Below, in pieces: positions 24,110 to 35,288 of a stretch of 64,000 nt of DNA. The notes under the pieces were generated by a model. That model did not search any database and was not told the origin of the DNA. It was given only the letters and a program-made list of their open reading frames with translations. The stretch's first letter is position 1; each line of letters begins with the position of its first letter. The position numbers and the translations under genes are program-made. Where the stretch lies: contig BCJX01000011.1 of the NCBI GenBank assembly GCA_001600415.1, positions 779,898 to 843,897 on the forward strand, written 5' to 3'. This DNA comes from Pascua guehoae. Lineage: Eukaryota > Basidiomycota > Tremellomycetes > Trichosporonales > Trichosporonaceae.

Positions 24110-26169
24110 ATGGCGACGCAACCGACTCCAGGCTACGGCCAGCCCGCGCATTCGTCCTCGGACGAGAAGAACAGTGCGATCGCCGACGATGGCCGCGTCC
24201 TCGACGAGTCAACAGTCGTGTCCGTCGCCGCCGCGCGCGATGCTGCAAAGTGGGCGCGTACTCTGCCAGATGAAGAGTACGAAGCCGCACAGCGCAAGCT
24301 TCGGCGCAAGGTGAGCACCCCTGCTCCGTCAAACATGCAAGTGCGGGATGCTCACACGTCCAGATCGACACTCGAATGATGCCTACACTCTTTATTCTGC
24401 TCGTATTGAACTATCTCGATCGCAATGCCTTGGCGTAAGTCTTCCATGTCTGCCTTCAAGCCCCTCGTGCTCTTTCTGTTTCCAAAACTACAGCCGACTG
24501 CATCTCTGCAGCCTCCCAGAGGCATGACCTCTCTTACACCGTCGCTAACATCAGATTGGCACGCGTACAGGGCATCGAGGCCGACCTGGGTCTCAAGGGC
24601 ACAAACTTCAACACGGCCATCTCAGTCTTCTTTGTTGGCTACATTCTGGGCCAGGTGCCGAGCAACCTCGTGCTCTCGCGCGTGCGCCCCTCGCTCTACC
24701 TGCCAGCCTTTGTTGCATTGTGGGGAACAGTGAGCGCGTGCACCACCGCGTCCAACAGCTACTCGCATCTCGTCGTTACTCGCTTCTTCCTTGGTCTCAC
24801 CGAGGCACCATTCTTTCCCGGTGTCCTGTTTCTTCTCAGTTCGTGGTACACCAAGAAGGAGCTTGCTGTGAGTAGCAGTGGAGGCCCATCGCGAGTGCAC
24901 TTGCGCACAAAGAAGCGCTGGCTTCCGGCCGTGGATGGAAAAGAGCCGCCCTATGAGAATGGAATACTGACTGCCAGTTCCGGACATCAATTGTGAGCCA
25001 TCGGTGGGCGACATGGGACTGACGACAGCTTTACACTGGTGCTCACCTGTCTGGCGCGTTTGCGGGCCTCATCGCTGCTGGCATTCAGAAAGGCCTCGAT
25101 GACGTGCGGGGCCTCGCGTCGTGGCGATGGCTCTTCCTGATTGAGGGATCTATCACCGTCTTTGCCGCCTTTATCGCTGCCCTCATCCTCCCAGACTACC
25201 CCGCAGAGTAAGTCACACACCCCTTGGGACATTACCTCTCGGCTGACATTTCAGCACACGCTGGCTCAACGAGCGCGAAAAGGCCCTCGCAGTGCTTCGG
25301 TTGGAACGCGACGTCGGTGTCGTCGACGGCGAGACGCTGTCCATGGGGCAGTCGATCCGTGCCGCGGTGCGCGACTACAAGTTGTGGCTCATGGGCCTCA
25401 TCTACGCCTGCATGACTACTGCTGGCGGGTACACTGCCTTTGTCCCCACCGTCGTCAACACGTTTGGCCGTACGCGCGTCATCACCCTTCTCCTCTCGGC
25501 ACCACCCTACCTCGTGCCCGCATTCACCGAACTCCTTGTCAGCTGGTCGTCGGACCGCCGTTCTGAGCGCTGCTTCCACTACACGATCCCCATGCTCTTG
25601 GGTATCACAGGGTGAGTTGGTGTTGGACTCTGACTCCCTCCCAGGCGGTCCTGGAACTCTACTGATTCCCAGCTTTATCATCGCCGCGTCCACCACCACG
25701 ACCGCACCTCGCTACTTCTCCATCTTCCTCATGACTGGCGGAATGAGCAGCAGCTTCACAGTCCTTCTCGCGTGGGTGGGCTCGACCTTCCCGCGCCCCC
25801 GTACCACGCGCGCCGTCGCTTACGGCACCGTCAACATGTTGGGCAACAGTGAGTACATCATGGATTATGGGCGTGTTGGGGCACAGAGCCTGATGCTAAC
25901 TGCCAGTGGCCCAGATCTGGTCACCATACCTGTACCCTCCGAGCACGGGGCCGCGCTACATCGTAAGTCTGCACGCCTTCTAGATATCACATGTGTACGA
26001 CTCATACTTACAATACCAGATGGCCTTCTCCGTCAACGCCTGTCTGACGCTCGCTGCCATCTTGCTGAGCCTTGTCCTGCGCTGGTGCCTCCAGCGTGAG
26101 AACCGGCGCATGGACGAGGGTGCGGCTGCCGGTGTCGAGGATGAAAAGAAGATTCGCTACGTTCTGTAA
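24110..26169 (+). CDS. MFS anion:cation symporter, Dal5/allantoate permease-like
   Basis: Nine exons (24110-24310, 24364-24434, 24555-24867, 24978-24992, 25029-25207, 25255-25611, 25673-25848, 25907-25962, 26020-26169) join in phase to 505 residues. The family imports organic anions such as allantoate, nicotinate or other carboxylates with protons. Motifs: VLNYLDRNALALARVQG in helix 1, NFNTAISVFFVGYILGQVPSN, TRFFLGLTEAPFFPGVLFLLSSWYTKKE, LASWRWLFLIEGS, and the late IWSPYLYPPS motif common in this family. The fourth exon is only 15 nt (FRTSI). The N-terminus is cytosolic and polar and the C-terminus is charged. I cannot tell the substrate. Confidence 0.92.
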
Positions 26170-26480
26170 TCTTGGCTCGCAATTTGGGAATGGACACTTG
26201 AGAGTACGTGGTGTCCGTCATAATCTACTACAGAATAGAATAGAAAGTTACATCTCGGCTTGGAAGGGAAAAGGGAGTTCTCGTTTGGAAGAGCTCCTCA
26301 CGCACGCTACTAGAAATGCATTGCGGTCTTGGTTTGCGGTAGCGGCGCGTCAACGTCAGGTTCTTCGAGTGAATTTAGGGCACTGTTAGCAAGGATATGT
26401 GGGCAACAATGGCGAGGTCAGGAAGCCAATACAACGCACAAGAAGGTCATAAAGCGTTTCCATGTAACCCAAAAAGGGAA
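26170..26480. other. Intergenic, 311 bp
   Basis: This is the 3' flank of the Dal5-like permease. Nothing else is seen. Confidence 0.5.
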
Positions 26481-26573
26481 TGATCACTGACAGGATCGAA
26501 CTGCCGACCTTTGCATACACTAGTAACAGTCTTGTTATTAGTACAATGCTCTAACCAGCTGAGCTAAGCGACC
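26481..26573 (-). tRNA. tRNA-Ile(AAT) with intron
   Basis: The minus strand reads GGTCGCTTAGCTCAGCTGG at the 5' end. All seven acceptor pairs form with AGTGATC (two G-U), and the discriminator is A. The D-arm is GCTC/GAGC, the anticodon stem is TTGTA/TGCAA, and the loop reads CT-AAT-A, giving anticodon AAT at 26539-26537. A 19-nt intron (26535-26517) follows the base after the anticodon. The T-loop is TTCGATC. Confidence 0.95.
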
Positions 26574-27144
26574 GTAGGTTTAAACACTGATCGACACTCC
26601 TTAACAGAATGAAGCCCTGCCACCGGAATGACGTCAGCCAAGACTGTCTTCTCATTGTCCTCGCCGTCCTCATCGTTGTTGATGTTGTCGTTCCCGAGTT
26701 GACCATGCCCCTGTGTTCTGTTGTATGACAACCCCACGCACTCACCGGCTCAGATCAACAGCCTAGAACTGGCGGAAATACTCACATCTCATGGGGGCAT
26801 GTAGCCGCACGCAACCAGAGCTCAATAACGGCCGACTTGAACGCCAGATGACCGAGGCAGTGACTGGCGTGTGCCGTGATGTTGGCCGCACGTGCCGTCT
26901 CTTATCACATGATCACGAGCGCTGGTATCCTAGTGGCGGTACAGTTCACGATGGAGAGCAAGCACCGCCTTCACCTCTCCTCCAATGTATAACTAACTGT
27001 AGAGGAGGATGGGTCTGGTGTTTTTCCTCGTCCTCACCCTCATCCTGTTTTTCTTTCTCCTCATTCCTCACCCTCATCCGTACATATTTAGCAGCCCCCC
27101 CCCCCCCTCTCTTACCCAGTCACACTACCCATCTCCTGACCTCC
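26574..27144. other. Intergenic, 571 bp
   Basis: This is the promoter side of both the tRNA-Ile (-) and the F-box-like gene (+). A C-tract lies at about 27099-27109 in the presumed 5' leader. Confidence 0.5.
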
Positions 27145-28407
27145 ATGCCGACCACCACCACTCGAGCCCCCGCGCCGCGCGGCGTCATTGACCACACGGC
27201 GTACCCAGACATTATTGCCCAGATCATCGAGGAAACGGACCACGCCGGCCTGCTGCGCCTGCGCGCCACGTCGAGCTACTTTCAAGACGAGGCCGATCTC
27301 CTCCTGTTCCGGCACCTTATCCTCGACGACGCCGACCGCCCCGCTGCGCTCCTCAAGGCTGCGACGGTCGACTATGACGCACTGATGCGTCCCACGACAC
27401 GCCTGGTGATCTGGTCGCCCCACGGCCGTCTCCCGCTGGCGCCCTGGGGAGACGCGCGGGATGTGCAGCGGATGCGCGCGGCCGATCTGCTCGGCAAGGC
27501 CAGAGTGGTCGACTACCACTGCGACTATGACGTGGGCGCCGACCCGCTCCTGGCCGCGGCGCTGGGCCAGGCGACGATTGCGCGCCGTGTCTTTCCGTCC
27601 CGCACGGTCATCCCGGCGTCCATGGTCATCGACTACATTGACGTCTCGATCCGGGGGTACTGGACTGCCCCGCCCCTGGGCGGGAACGGGGGCTCGCTGG
27701 CGTGTCCGACGACACCAGACGTGCCGGACCAGGTGGGCACGTCGATCCTGGTCGTGCTCTACCCCAACCGCATCGGGGACTGGTCGGGCCACTTCCGCCT
27801 GGGTAAACGTGGCCCCAACACAAGGTGCGCGCTCCACTTTGTGCCCCGGGACACGTCGCCGTCGCGCTCGGACAATGCGAGCATGTTTGAGCTCTTTATC
27901 AATACGGCACGGATGAACGGGCCCCTCGCGTACGGCGTCATTGGGCCCATTTTCGCCCAGCTCCACCACCCCCTCCGCACCCACCAGACCATGTTTGCAG
28001 GCATTACCGAGATCCCACCACGCCTCCTGGGCCTGCCCGAATCCATCGCCGGGAGTGTCTACCGCCAGGCCATCTTGGGCGCGACCGTGTGTATTGGCAT
28101 GACATACGAAATCGGCAGAGGGTGGCATTTCCCCCCGCCCGAACAGATTCGCGACAATGTCCGTCGCTTCGGCACTAATGCGATGGTCGCTTCTACCGAC
28201 GACTATCTCAAAGACTTTGTATGGAAGCCCGCAGCCGCAAAGTATATTACCGTCCCCATCGTCCATGGCGGCGACGTCGCGCGCATCTTTGCCCCGGCCG
28301 CCACCCCGGGCAACGCTCCGCCCGTAGAGACGCCCAATGAGCTGGTCGAGCAACTGTACACCGTCTTTACACACGAGGCGCTCCGGCGATTTCTCGATCG
28401 GGGTTAG
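27145..28407 (+). CDS. F-box-like domain protein, lineage-specific family
   Basis: An intronless frame of 420 residues. The N-terminal helical region (HTAYPDIIAQIIEETDHAG, then LLRLRATSSYFQDEAD and LLFRHLILDD) resembles the F-box-like start of fungal proteins in which a short domain is followed by a long uncharacterised beta-rich part. Recognisable stretches include TTRLVIWSPHGRLPL and ARVVDYHCDYD. F-box proteins link targets to SCF ubiquitin ligases, but I cannot confirm Skp1 binding. The layout (YP-x-I helix, then LR-x-x-S, then a beta-rich region) recurs in the two minus-strand genes at 41582-43042 and 43632-45104, which are longer and carry a lysine-rich linker this protein lacks. A longer antisense open frame exists but has no family features. 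Confidence 0.7.
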   Translation: MPTTTTRAPAPRGVIDHTAYPDIIAQIIEETDHAGLLRLRATSSYFQDEADLLLFRHLILDDADRPAALLKAATVDYDALMRPTTRLVIWSPHGRLPLAPWGDARDVQRMRAADLLGKARVVDYHCDYDVGADPLLAAALGQATIARRVFPSRTVIPASMVIDYIDVSIRGYWTAPPLGGNGGSLACPTTPDVPDQVGTSILVVLYPNRIGDWSGHFRLGKRGPNTRCALHFVPRDTSPSRSDNASMFELFINTARMNGPLAYGVIGPIFAQLHHPLRTHQTMFAGITEIPPRLLGLPESIAGSVYRQAILGATVCIGMTYEIGRGWHFPPPEQIRDNVRRFGTNAMVASTDDYLKDFVWKPAAAKYITVPIVHGGDVARIFAPAATPGNAPPVETPNELVEQLYTVFTHEALRRFLDRG

Positions 28408-28946
28408 GCGGGCGGCGTGAGAGCTGGGATGGATGAAAGGTAGTCTGTAACACCAGGTGTGTGGTAGTTTTCCTCGTTGTGGATAGTCGGACGATAATGT
28501 GTAAACCGTCTGTAAGAGCTCGTACAGTTGTACTTCCCTTGCTGTGTCTGGAATGAACACTGAGATGCCATCTTTCGTTAGAGCACAAACCGCTCTGTCC
28601 GCTATTTCAAGCACTCGCACCTGGTCTTACTTCATAAAGGGGATCCGCCCCGTTGTCTTCTCGATGATGTTTTGGACTGTAGTGGGTGGCATACAACGAG
28701 TGCATGGTGTTGTTGCATTCAGTATAGTCATGGCTTGCCACGACCTCGTTTACACACGCACTACCGCATACCAAACCCCATCAACGGGCTCTAGATGCGT
28801 TCTTGGACGCCACAGTCATTTCAAATATACGGAACAAGAGTATCTGTCCTACAAGGCGTCCCAGCAGACAGAGAGCTTGGGCCGGCAGCTGTAGAGTGGC
28901 CGATCTCATTCACCCCTCGTGGGCTTAATATGGGTACCGCCGGCAG
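28408..28946. other. Convergent intergenic region, 539 bp
   Basis: This stretch lies between the stops of the F-box-like gene (+) and the frameshifted monooxygenase (-). No feature is seen. Confidence 0.5.
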
Positions 28947-30173
28947 TCAGGCTTCGACGTGCAGCTCGCTCAGTCCAAGCGTCTCCTTCTCGGCCTTTTC
29001 GAGGTAACCCCTTGACAAGAAGTTTGCGAGAAACGGTGTCCAGTCAAAGACCAAGTCGCGCAATTTTGCCAGCGGCCAGGGCAGCCAGTGGAACAGTGTC
29101 CCGAGTGTGCGCGCAAACTCGACATTGTGGTTTACATAGTCGACGCGCTGAGCCTCGTACATTTCAAACCCCGCAGCGACGGCGCGGGTGTCGGCGAGGT
29201 CGACGCCGTCGAGAAACTTTGCGAGATAGTAGCCGTCCTCGATGGCCATGCCCATGCCCGTAGGCCGCGTAGGGTGAGACGGGGTGCACGGCGTCGCCGA
29301 GGCAGACGACGCGGCCCCGCGACCATTTCTGCAACGAGGGCCGGTTGTAGATTTCCCACCGGTAGACCTGGGTGTCGAAATTGGTCGCTTCGGGAAAGCG
29401 GGGCATGGGGTCGGCCCACCCGTCGAGAATCGAGACGAGGTGCGCCTTGATGTCGTCGGGGACCGGCTTTCCCTCCCAGCTCGGCTCGACGACCCACCAC
29501 TCAAACCCGGGCTTGCCGTCGTGGAGCATCGGGAAGAAACTCGCCTGGTAACGCCAGTCGTGCGACACGTAGCCGTAGCTTGGCGGAATGTCGTCAATGT
29601 GGTCGCACCACGCGAGCCACAGCCGGATGCCCGTGTGGAACAGTTTCGGATCCCCAAACAGCTGCCGCGACACGGCCGACCGTACCCCGTCGGCGCCCAC
29701 GAGAATGTCCGCCTCGACAGTCGTCCCATTCGCAAAGTGCGCAGTCACCCCGTCCTCGTGCTCGGTATACGACACAAACTCGTGGGCCGTATAAATCGTC
29801 CCCTCGGCAACGAGCTCGAGCATCTTGCTAAACGCCGACGATCGCAGCACACGATAGTGCCACCCCTTGATGCCCATCAGCCGCTCCACCTCGGCGTTGA
29901 ACGGCAAAATGACCCGGTCCGTCCCCGCCTTGTTCTTAAAGTGCGTGCGCGTGTACGACCCGTACGCCTCGGCTGGGAACCCGTAACGACCGCAGAATAC
30001 CCAGCACAGGCACACTCAGCAGCACCGCGCCCCCAATCGCCCGGCATTCGCGCTGCCGCTCGTACACGCGCACGTCGTAGCCTCGATTGTGGAACGCCAG
30101 CGCCCGCAGAGATGGCACCGGGGCCGCCGCCAATGATGGCAACGCGCTTGCCTGGTCGCCACTGGGTCGTCAT
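28947..30173 (-). pseudogene. FAD-dependent monooxygenase (salicylate hydroxylase-like), three +1 frameshifts
   Basis: The minus strand encodes a recognisable flavoprotein hydroxylase, but in three frames. From the ATG at 30173 the frame gives the FAD-binding GGGPGAISA. An extra base near 30103-30105 moves the match to ALAFHNRGYDVRVYE, one near 29988-29990 moves it to RYGFPAEAYGS, and one near 29257-29259 moves it from SPYAAYG to MGMAIEDGYYLA. Between the shifts the family motifs are intact, including LVGADGVRS (DG motif) and GDAVHPVSP (GD motif), and the protein ends at 28947. These enzymes add oxygen to aromatic acids using NAD(P)H. All three lesions are single-base gains, two in G runs, and together they restore the frame. 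Either a recently dead gene or consensus sequence errors would explain this. I do not give a corrected protein. Confidence 0.8.
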
Positions 30174-30686
30174 GTCGACAAGTAATGAAGATTCGCCTGG
30201 TCGTTGGAAACTCTGGTTGATGGCCCCGGGCTCGTCGCGTCGTCGTATGCGCCAATGAGCTGCCTGCCAATGCAGTCGCGTGGCCAAGGCTCGAGGCGAC
30301 AGATCGGTTGAGCGTATGGCTGTGATGCGGATGGAACGCGTGCTGATGAAGGCGGCAAAGAACCAAAAGTCGAGGTTTATGTATCTTCTGGCTGGAATGC
30401 GTGCCCGACGGGCAGATAACCACAAACGCGGAAATCGGGCGCCTGTAGCAATCCGGCGGATATCAAGAGACCGACCATCCGCGCCCCTTTCCACGAAAAG
30501 CCAATACAGACAGACCATGTTCCATGTTTCCCCCACTCCACCACCAACTTTCAAAGCTCCTCCAAAATGTCGCCCCATTCCCCCTTCAGCGCGTGTCAGA
30601 GCGTAGTGGCCGTGGCAATAGCATCCTGTACATGTGTCTAGATCCCGACCCGTTTCTCTTCACAGCCCACCATGACGCCAACCTGC
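30174..30686. other. Intergenic, 513 bp
   Basis: This stretch lies between the monooxygenase start and the TRM5 stop, both minus strand. I see only the presumed monooxygenase promoter. Confidence 0.5.
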
Positions 30687-32929
30687 CTAGACTCGCTTGT
30701 ACGCCACCTCCTTCGGGAGGCGGAACGACAGGCAGTACATGTCCTTGTTGGGCGCAACACGGCGAACTGGGTGGAGGACGAACCCATCCATCGTGGGTGT
30801 AACTGGGTGACCAAGGGTAGATGTGGCGCGCTGGGAGTAAGCGTGGTTTCTCAGTGGGGTATATGTGTTGCGGTCACTGGTGCCATTCCTTGTCCTAGCG
30901 CTCTACACCCAGGACGATCATCACAGTGTTACTTCTCCGCTGCCTTGTGCCGTCTGGTAGCATCCCCGCGACGCACAGCGTCACGAGCTCCACATTGTCG
31001 AACAGAGCCACGAGCCCTCGTGGCCCCCTCGCCGTAGAAACAACGCCTCAAGTCGGCGGACAACCCTTGCAGTGCCACCGACAGCACCGCAGTCATCTGA
31101 TCGACGGTCATTACTCACCTCGCAAATGTCCTTGGTCGCGCCCTCTGTCTCAAGCTCGCGCGTGAAGCAGTGCACGTGGACAAACGGCATCTCAGCCTTG
31201 TCGGCGTCGAATCCGGGCTCCTCCAGAAGGGGCGTAAAGCAACCCGCGTAAGCGTCCAAGAACTCGAGCGCCGAGTCGGGGAGGTTCATGACAAAGTGCG
31301 AAATGGTCTGCGGCTCACGCGGAGGCTCTGGCTCCTCCTGTGCCACAACGGGTGCTGGGGGAATGGGCTTGCCGCTGGCAGCAGCCTCTTCGGCAGCCTT
31401 CTTGGCCTCGGCGAGGGCCTTTTTCCGTGCACGCTCCTCCCGCTCGCGTTGCTTGCCAGAGATAACTTCGCTGCGAGCAAATGGCTGGCGCCACGCCTCA
31501 GCCGGCGCCCTGCGGATAAAATCACGAGCGTCGCGCTCCGACACGCGGACACGGTTCTCGACCTTGTTCCGGCGCTGGTTCTCGCGCGCCCACTTGACGC
31601 TCTCGGGGTTGAGGTCGTTGCACAGCACGTAGCACCCCTTCTTGGCCGCAGGGATGGCAAATGGTCCAACACCAGCCATGGCATCGGCGATCACCTGTCC
31701 AGGCTCGAATTGGGAGATGAGGCGTGCGTGCTCAGTGTGGAGCCGTGAGTTCCAGTAGACGCGGGAGAAGTCGAATGTGAATGTGCAGCCAGATTCAGAC
31801 TGGAGTCAGATTAGGGAAGAGTCGGTCAGGCTCACTGTGGTGGCAATGAAGTCACGCTCGCCGGCAAGCACCTCCATGTCAAAGTAGCGGAACTCGGCGT
31901 GGATTGAACTGAGCTTGTTGACGACCGTGCGGACAGAGGGAAGTTTCTGCTGGGTCAGAGACACTCAGATTAAACGGACCCACGTCCAAGATAACCTGGC
32001 CGATGATGTTCTTGTACGGCAACCACTCGTCACGGAGGTTGAGGTGAGCTGAAGTCAGCTAGACACAGGTCACGTCTTAGCTCACCGATGTGTCCCGTCT
32101 GCGTGAACCCGCTGGGAACGTCCTCTTCGGACGCAAGCGGAATAATGGCATTGAGAATCTCGCCTGGTGGGTTAGAGGCGAAGTTTGAGAGAACCCACTT
32201 GCTGTCCAGTAGTCGTAGCCGAGGACGACCTCCTCTGACGCAAAGGTTGTGCCGTGAGACGCAAGGAATTCCCTGGTAGCAGGTGACAGTTCGTCTTCAC
32301 GGGTAACACGAAGAAGCATGCGACGGCGCTTGGGGTCGGTGTCTGGGAGAATGGTCTTGATTTTAGGGATATCGGCGAGTTGTCTGCAGGCATTAGCTTC
32401 TGGGCGTGAAAAGGAAAGGGGTGGTGTGTGAATGAGAGGATTGAGTTGGGCAGCGGTCGTGTGAAGTGAACAATGACAAAGGAAGGGAGGCAGTCAAAAG
32501 GAGGCAAGGAAGGCTGCCACCAGCATCCCGGGAAGGCGGCAAGAACGGTGACCAGGGCAACGCGTCTTCCTCCAAACGCAACAACATCGAGGCCAATACG
32601 CACCCACGCATCGACTCGTGTTGCCGCACCACGCCAACAATACCAGCAGGCACCACAGCCGCCAACACTGGAATACGCAGAGTAAAGGCACTCCTGTCAA
32701 GATCGACCATGCCACGGTGTTCGGGGGGGACGAGGTTGCGCATCGAGGGGCGAACGCTCGTGGACGACGAGGCGTCGGCGTTGGCCTGTGTCGTCATGTT
32801 GCGAATGGTGCAGCGAGCAACAAGATTGGCCCGCGGGTGCGTGAAGCTGCGAGCAGCGAGAGGGGTTGAGGAGACAAGAGGTGGACGTCTAGATGATAGA
32901 ATGCGCGCGAGCGTCGGGGCGAAGCGCAT
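30687..32929 (-). CDS. TRM5: tRNA (guanine-37-N1)-methyltransferase Trm5
   Basis: Seven exons on the minus strand (32929-32604, 32383-32199, 32163-32086, 32048-31984, 31946-31836, 31799-31119, 30830-30687) join in phase to 529 residues. Trm5 makes m1G37 in tRNAs and prevents frameshifting in nucleus/cytosol and mitochondria. Seen: RNLVPPEHRGMVDLDRSAF near the start, TGHIAHLNLRDEWLPYK, the SAM-binding VIADAMAGVGPFAIPAAKKG (about 291-310) and NDLNPESVKWARENQ, the catalytic FVMNLPDSALEFLDA, and the C-terminal VRRVAPNKDMYCLSFRLP. A Lys/Glu/Pro-rich insertion interrupts the methyltransferase domain. The first 45 residues are basic and mitochondrial-leader-like; an in-frame MTTQ at about 32794 could start a cytosolic or nuclear form. 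The fifth exon has a tandem CAGCAG acceptor. The last intron is 288 nt. Confidence 0.93.
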
Positions 32930-33259
32930 AGGGTGGTTGAGAAGAGTGAACAACAATCAGTTGTCTAATGTATGTCCAAGTGACGACAAGGCCCTGCCCC
33001 TTCCTCCAAAATTCAGACTCCGAGTTGGATTCGAGGTCATATTCAGGGTATGACCACGTGGCTTTCAACCGTGCCTGGATCCGTCATGGAGCGCGTTTCG
33101 TGTTGTGACGAGGAGAGCATGGAGTGTAGCCGCAAAGGGCTACAACGGGGAGCAACGCGGGACGAATGACGACAAAGACGAACACGTCTCCTTCGATTCC
33201 TTCTTTTCTCCACTTGTCCCTTCTTCTTCATCCTTGTCTTCAGTGAACTCACGACGACA
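32930..33259. other. Divergent promoter, 330 bp
   Basis: This is the short intergenic region shared by TRM5 (-) and the membrane J-domain protein (+). No clear TATA box is seen. Confidence 0.6.
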
Positions 33260-35089
33260 ATGGGCGGCTACCTCGGCTCGCTCCTGTGGCTCTTCCTTCC
33301 GAGCCAGGTGACGCACGCCGTCCTCCCCACACTATGCTCGCTGGTTCCAGGACTCCTTCCACCCGCACCGCAAGGAACCCCTGGATACCTCCGCAACTAC
33401 CGACTCGTAATCACTGCGATCGTGGTGGGATGGCTGGCGTACCAGTTTGTCACTGATGGGCCGGGCGATCGTCCCGGCGGCGACTGGTACCAGCTGCTCG
33501 GTGTGGGACCGCGCGCGACGGATGCAGAGCTCAAGAAGGCATTCCGGACTCTGTGAGTTTTCTGGACAAGAGCGGATGGGTGTGGAGGGCACAGCGGAGA
33601 TCGTGGAAAGGAAGGATCGCTGACAGCTATAGCTCGCGCAAGTATCACCCCGACATCCTCGGACCAGCTGCCGGTCCTGAGACCGAGGGCCGGTTTATTA
33701 TGATCCGTCTGGCGTACGAGGCCCTCACAGACCCAGTCAAGCGGTTTGCGTACGATCGGTGAGTGACACGATGTGATTTGGGACAGGGAGAACGTGGTGT
33801 CTCTGTGCTCGCGATTTGCACCTATTCGAACGACTCCTTTGCACCACTGATCGTCGCCCGCCTACCTGTGCTAATGCCAGTTTCGGCCCCGACATCGCTC
33901 GTTGGCAGGGTATCGAGACGACGCGCGACTATGTTCGCAGCGGCGCAGCGTCGTCGCTGTCCTTTTACGTTGTATCGATCGGCATGCTCCTCGTCCTGGG
34001 TCTGCTCGGGCGGGCGCGTGAAGGTGCATACGTGAGTATTCACAACAAGACGCAGAGTCGGCGTCCACCGTGTCGCAGTTCGCTAACGTGCAGTGGCGCA
34101 ATGTCCTCATGGGCGTCCTCCTCGTCGCGGAAGCCACCCTTGTGCTGTCCCCCACACCTGCCCCTGGCGCGCCGCTGAGCTCGGCGCCGCTGCTCTACCC
34201 ATTCCCGACGGCCGTGTCACGCGTGCTGGCGCGCATCATTCCGCGCTTCGTTCTCGAACGCCCAGCGTACCAGCTCATTGCGCTCTTGCATCGCCTCGTG
34301 GCTGATGCAGGTATTGCAATCTCGCAGCTGGCTGGCGTCTGGCAGACTCCCAAGCTCGAGGGTCCCAATGGCACCGACGCGATCCTATACTACGCGGCCA
34401 ACATCTTGAACGAGACCACGGACACGCTCGTTGACACTGTTGCGCCGGTCATTGGCGGGTCGGCTGGAGCGGCAGAGCGGAACCTTCTCGACCGCATGGA
34501 GCAGGGTGAGTACAGAACTGAGACTGTGTCGAGATTTAGCTGCCGCCTGTTCTATGCGGGTGGGACATTGCAGGGCGTTGCTAACTTCCCAGCCTGGGTC
34601 GACAAGGGCATGCAAGTCCACCCTGCCGTTGGTGCCAAGTGGGACGAGGTCGTTGAGCGCGAGATGCGAAAGGGTGGTCGAGGCGGTCGTCCACCTCGCA
34701 TCGCAGTCTCTGGTCCTGACTCTCCCGTCCAGGGCCCTCTGAGCGCCAAGAGCAAGACCAAGGCCAAAAACAAGCCCAGGTTCAACACCGGCCTCCGCGC
34801 TGCCCCCTTTGCAGCACCATTCTTACCCCCGTCCCCGGGCATCCCGAGCTTCCCGGGTGACCCCGGCTTCCCCGGGACACCTGGATTTGGCACGCCGTAT
34901 CCCCCCTCACCGTCGCCGCGCGCGTTCAGTTTCTTCCCCGACGTGCCGGCGAGCCCAGGTGACGAAAAGGACATTTACACGCTGGCCCAGAGCATGCCAT
35001 TGCCCCCGAGCCCGCCTGGGACCCCCGCACCAGACGCTAGCGGCAAGGCGGCGACACCGCGGAGGAGCCCGCGTCTGACCCGTGCATGA
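33260..35089 (+). CDS. Membrane-anchored J-domain (DnaJ/Hsp40) protein
   Basis: Exons 33260-33552, 33633-33758, 33881-34031, 34094-34505 and 34593-35089 join in phase to 492 residues. The chain starts with hydrophobic segments (YLGSLLWLFL and LVITAIVVGWLAYQFV), then a J domain, WYQLLGVGPRATDAELKKAF, with the diagnostic HPD in SRKYHPD encoded across an intron. Further hydrophobic stretches follow (FYVVSIGMLLVLGLLG, NVLMGVLLVAEATLVLS). J proteins stimulate Hsp70; this one is probably in the ER or another endomembrane. The last part is Pro/Gly-rich (PGFPGTPGFGTP) and ends in SPRLTRA. Two details are uncertain: the fourth exon could start at 34079 (five more residues), and the 87-nt intron 34506-34592 is stop-free and could be retained. 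Confidence 0.85.
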
Positions 35090-35288
35090 GTCATGTAGTC
35101 GCGATGCATTAGACGTGGCCATTTCAGCAGACTGGCTTGTACAAGATGGGATCAGTGTAATGGCGAATGGCACTCAAGAACGGCCGGACTGCGACCTAAG
35201 CCAGTGTGACCTGGAACACACCCAGCGTTATTGGCATTTGTCCCAGGGATCGTTGGAAGTGGCATACACAACTGCATGACGTCTAGAT

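Noticed and set aside
27112..28620. 502-codon open frame antisense to the F-box-like gene at 27145
   Set aside because: It is longer than the sense gene, but its product is Arg/Gly/Val-rich with no family motifs; the sense strand has the recognisable helices. Long antisense frames follow from the G+C-rich third codon positions.
30929..31118. Short frames directly after the sixth TRM5 exon as the protein end
   Set aside because: They lack the conserved C-terminal motif; a further exon at 30830-30687 carries VRRVAPNKDMYCLSF in phase.
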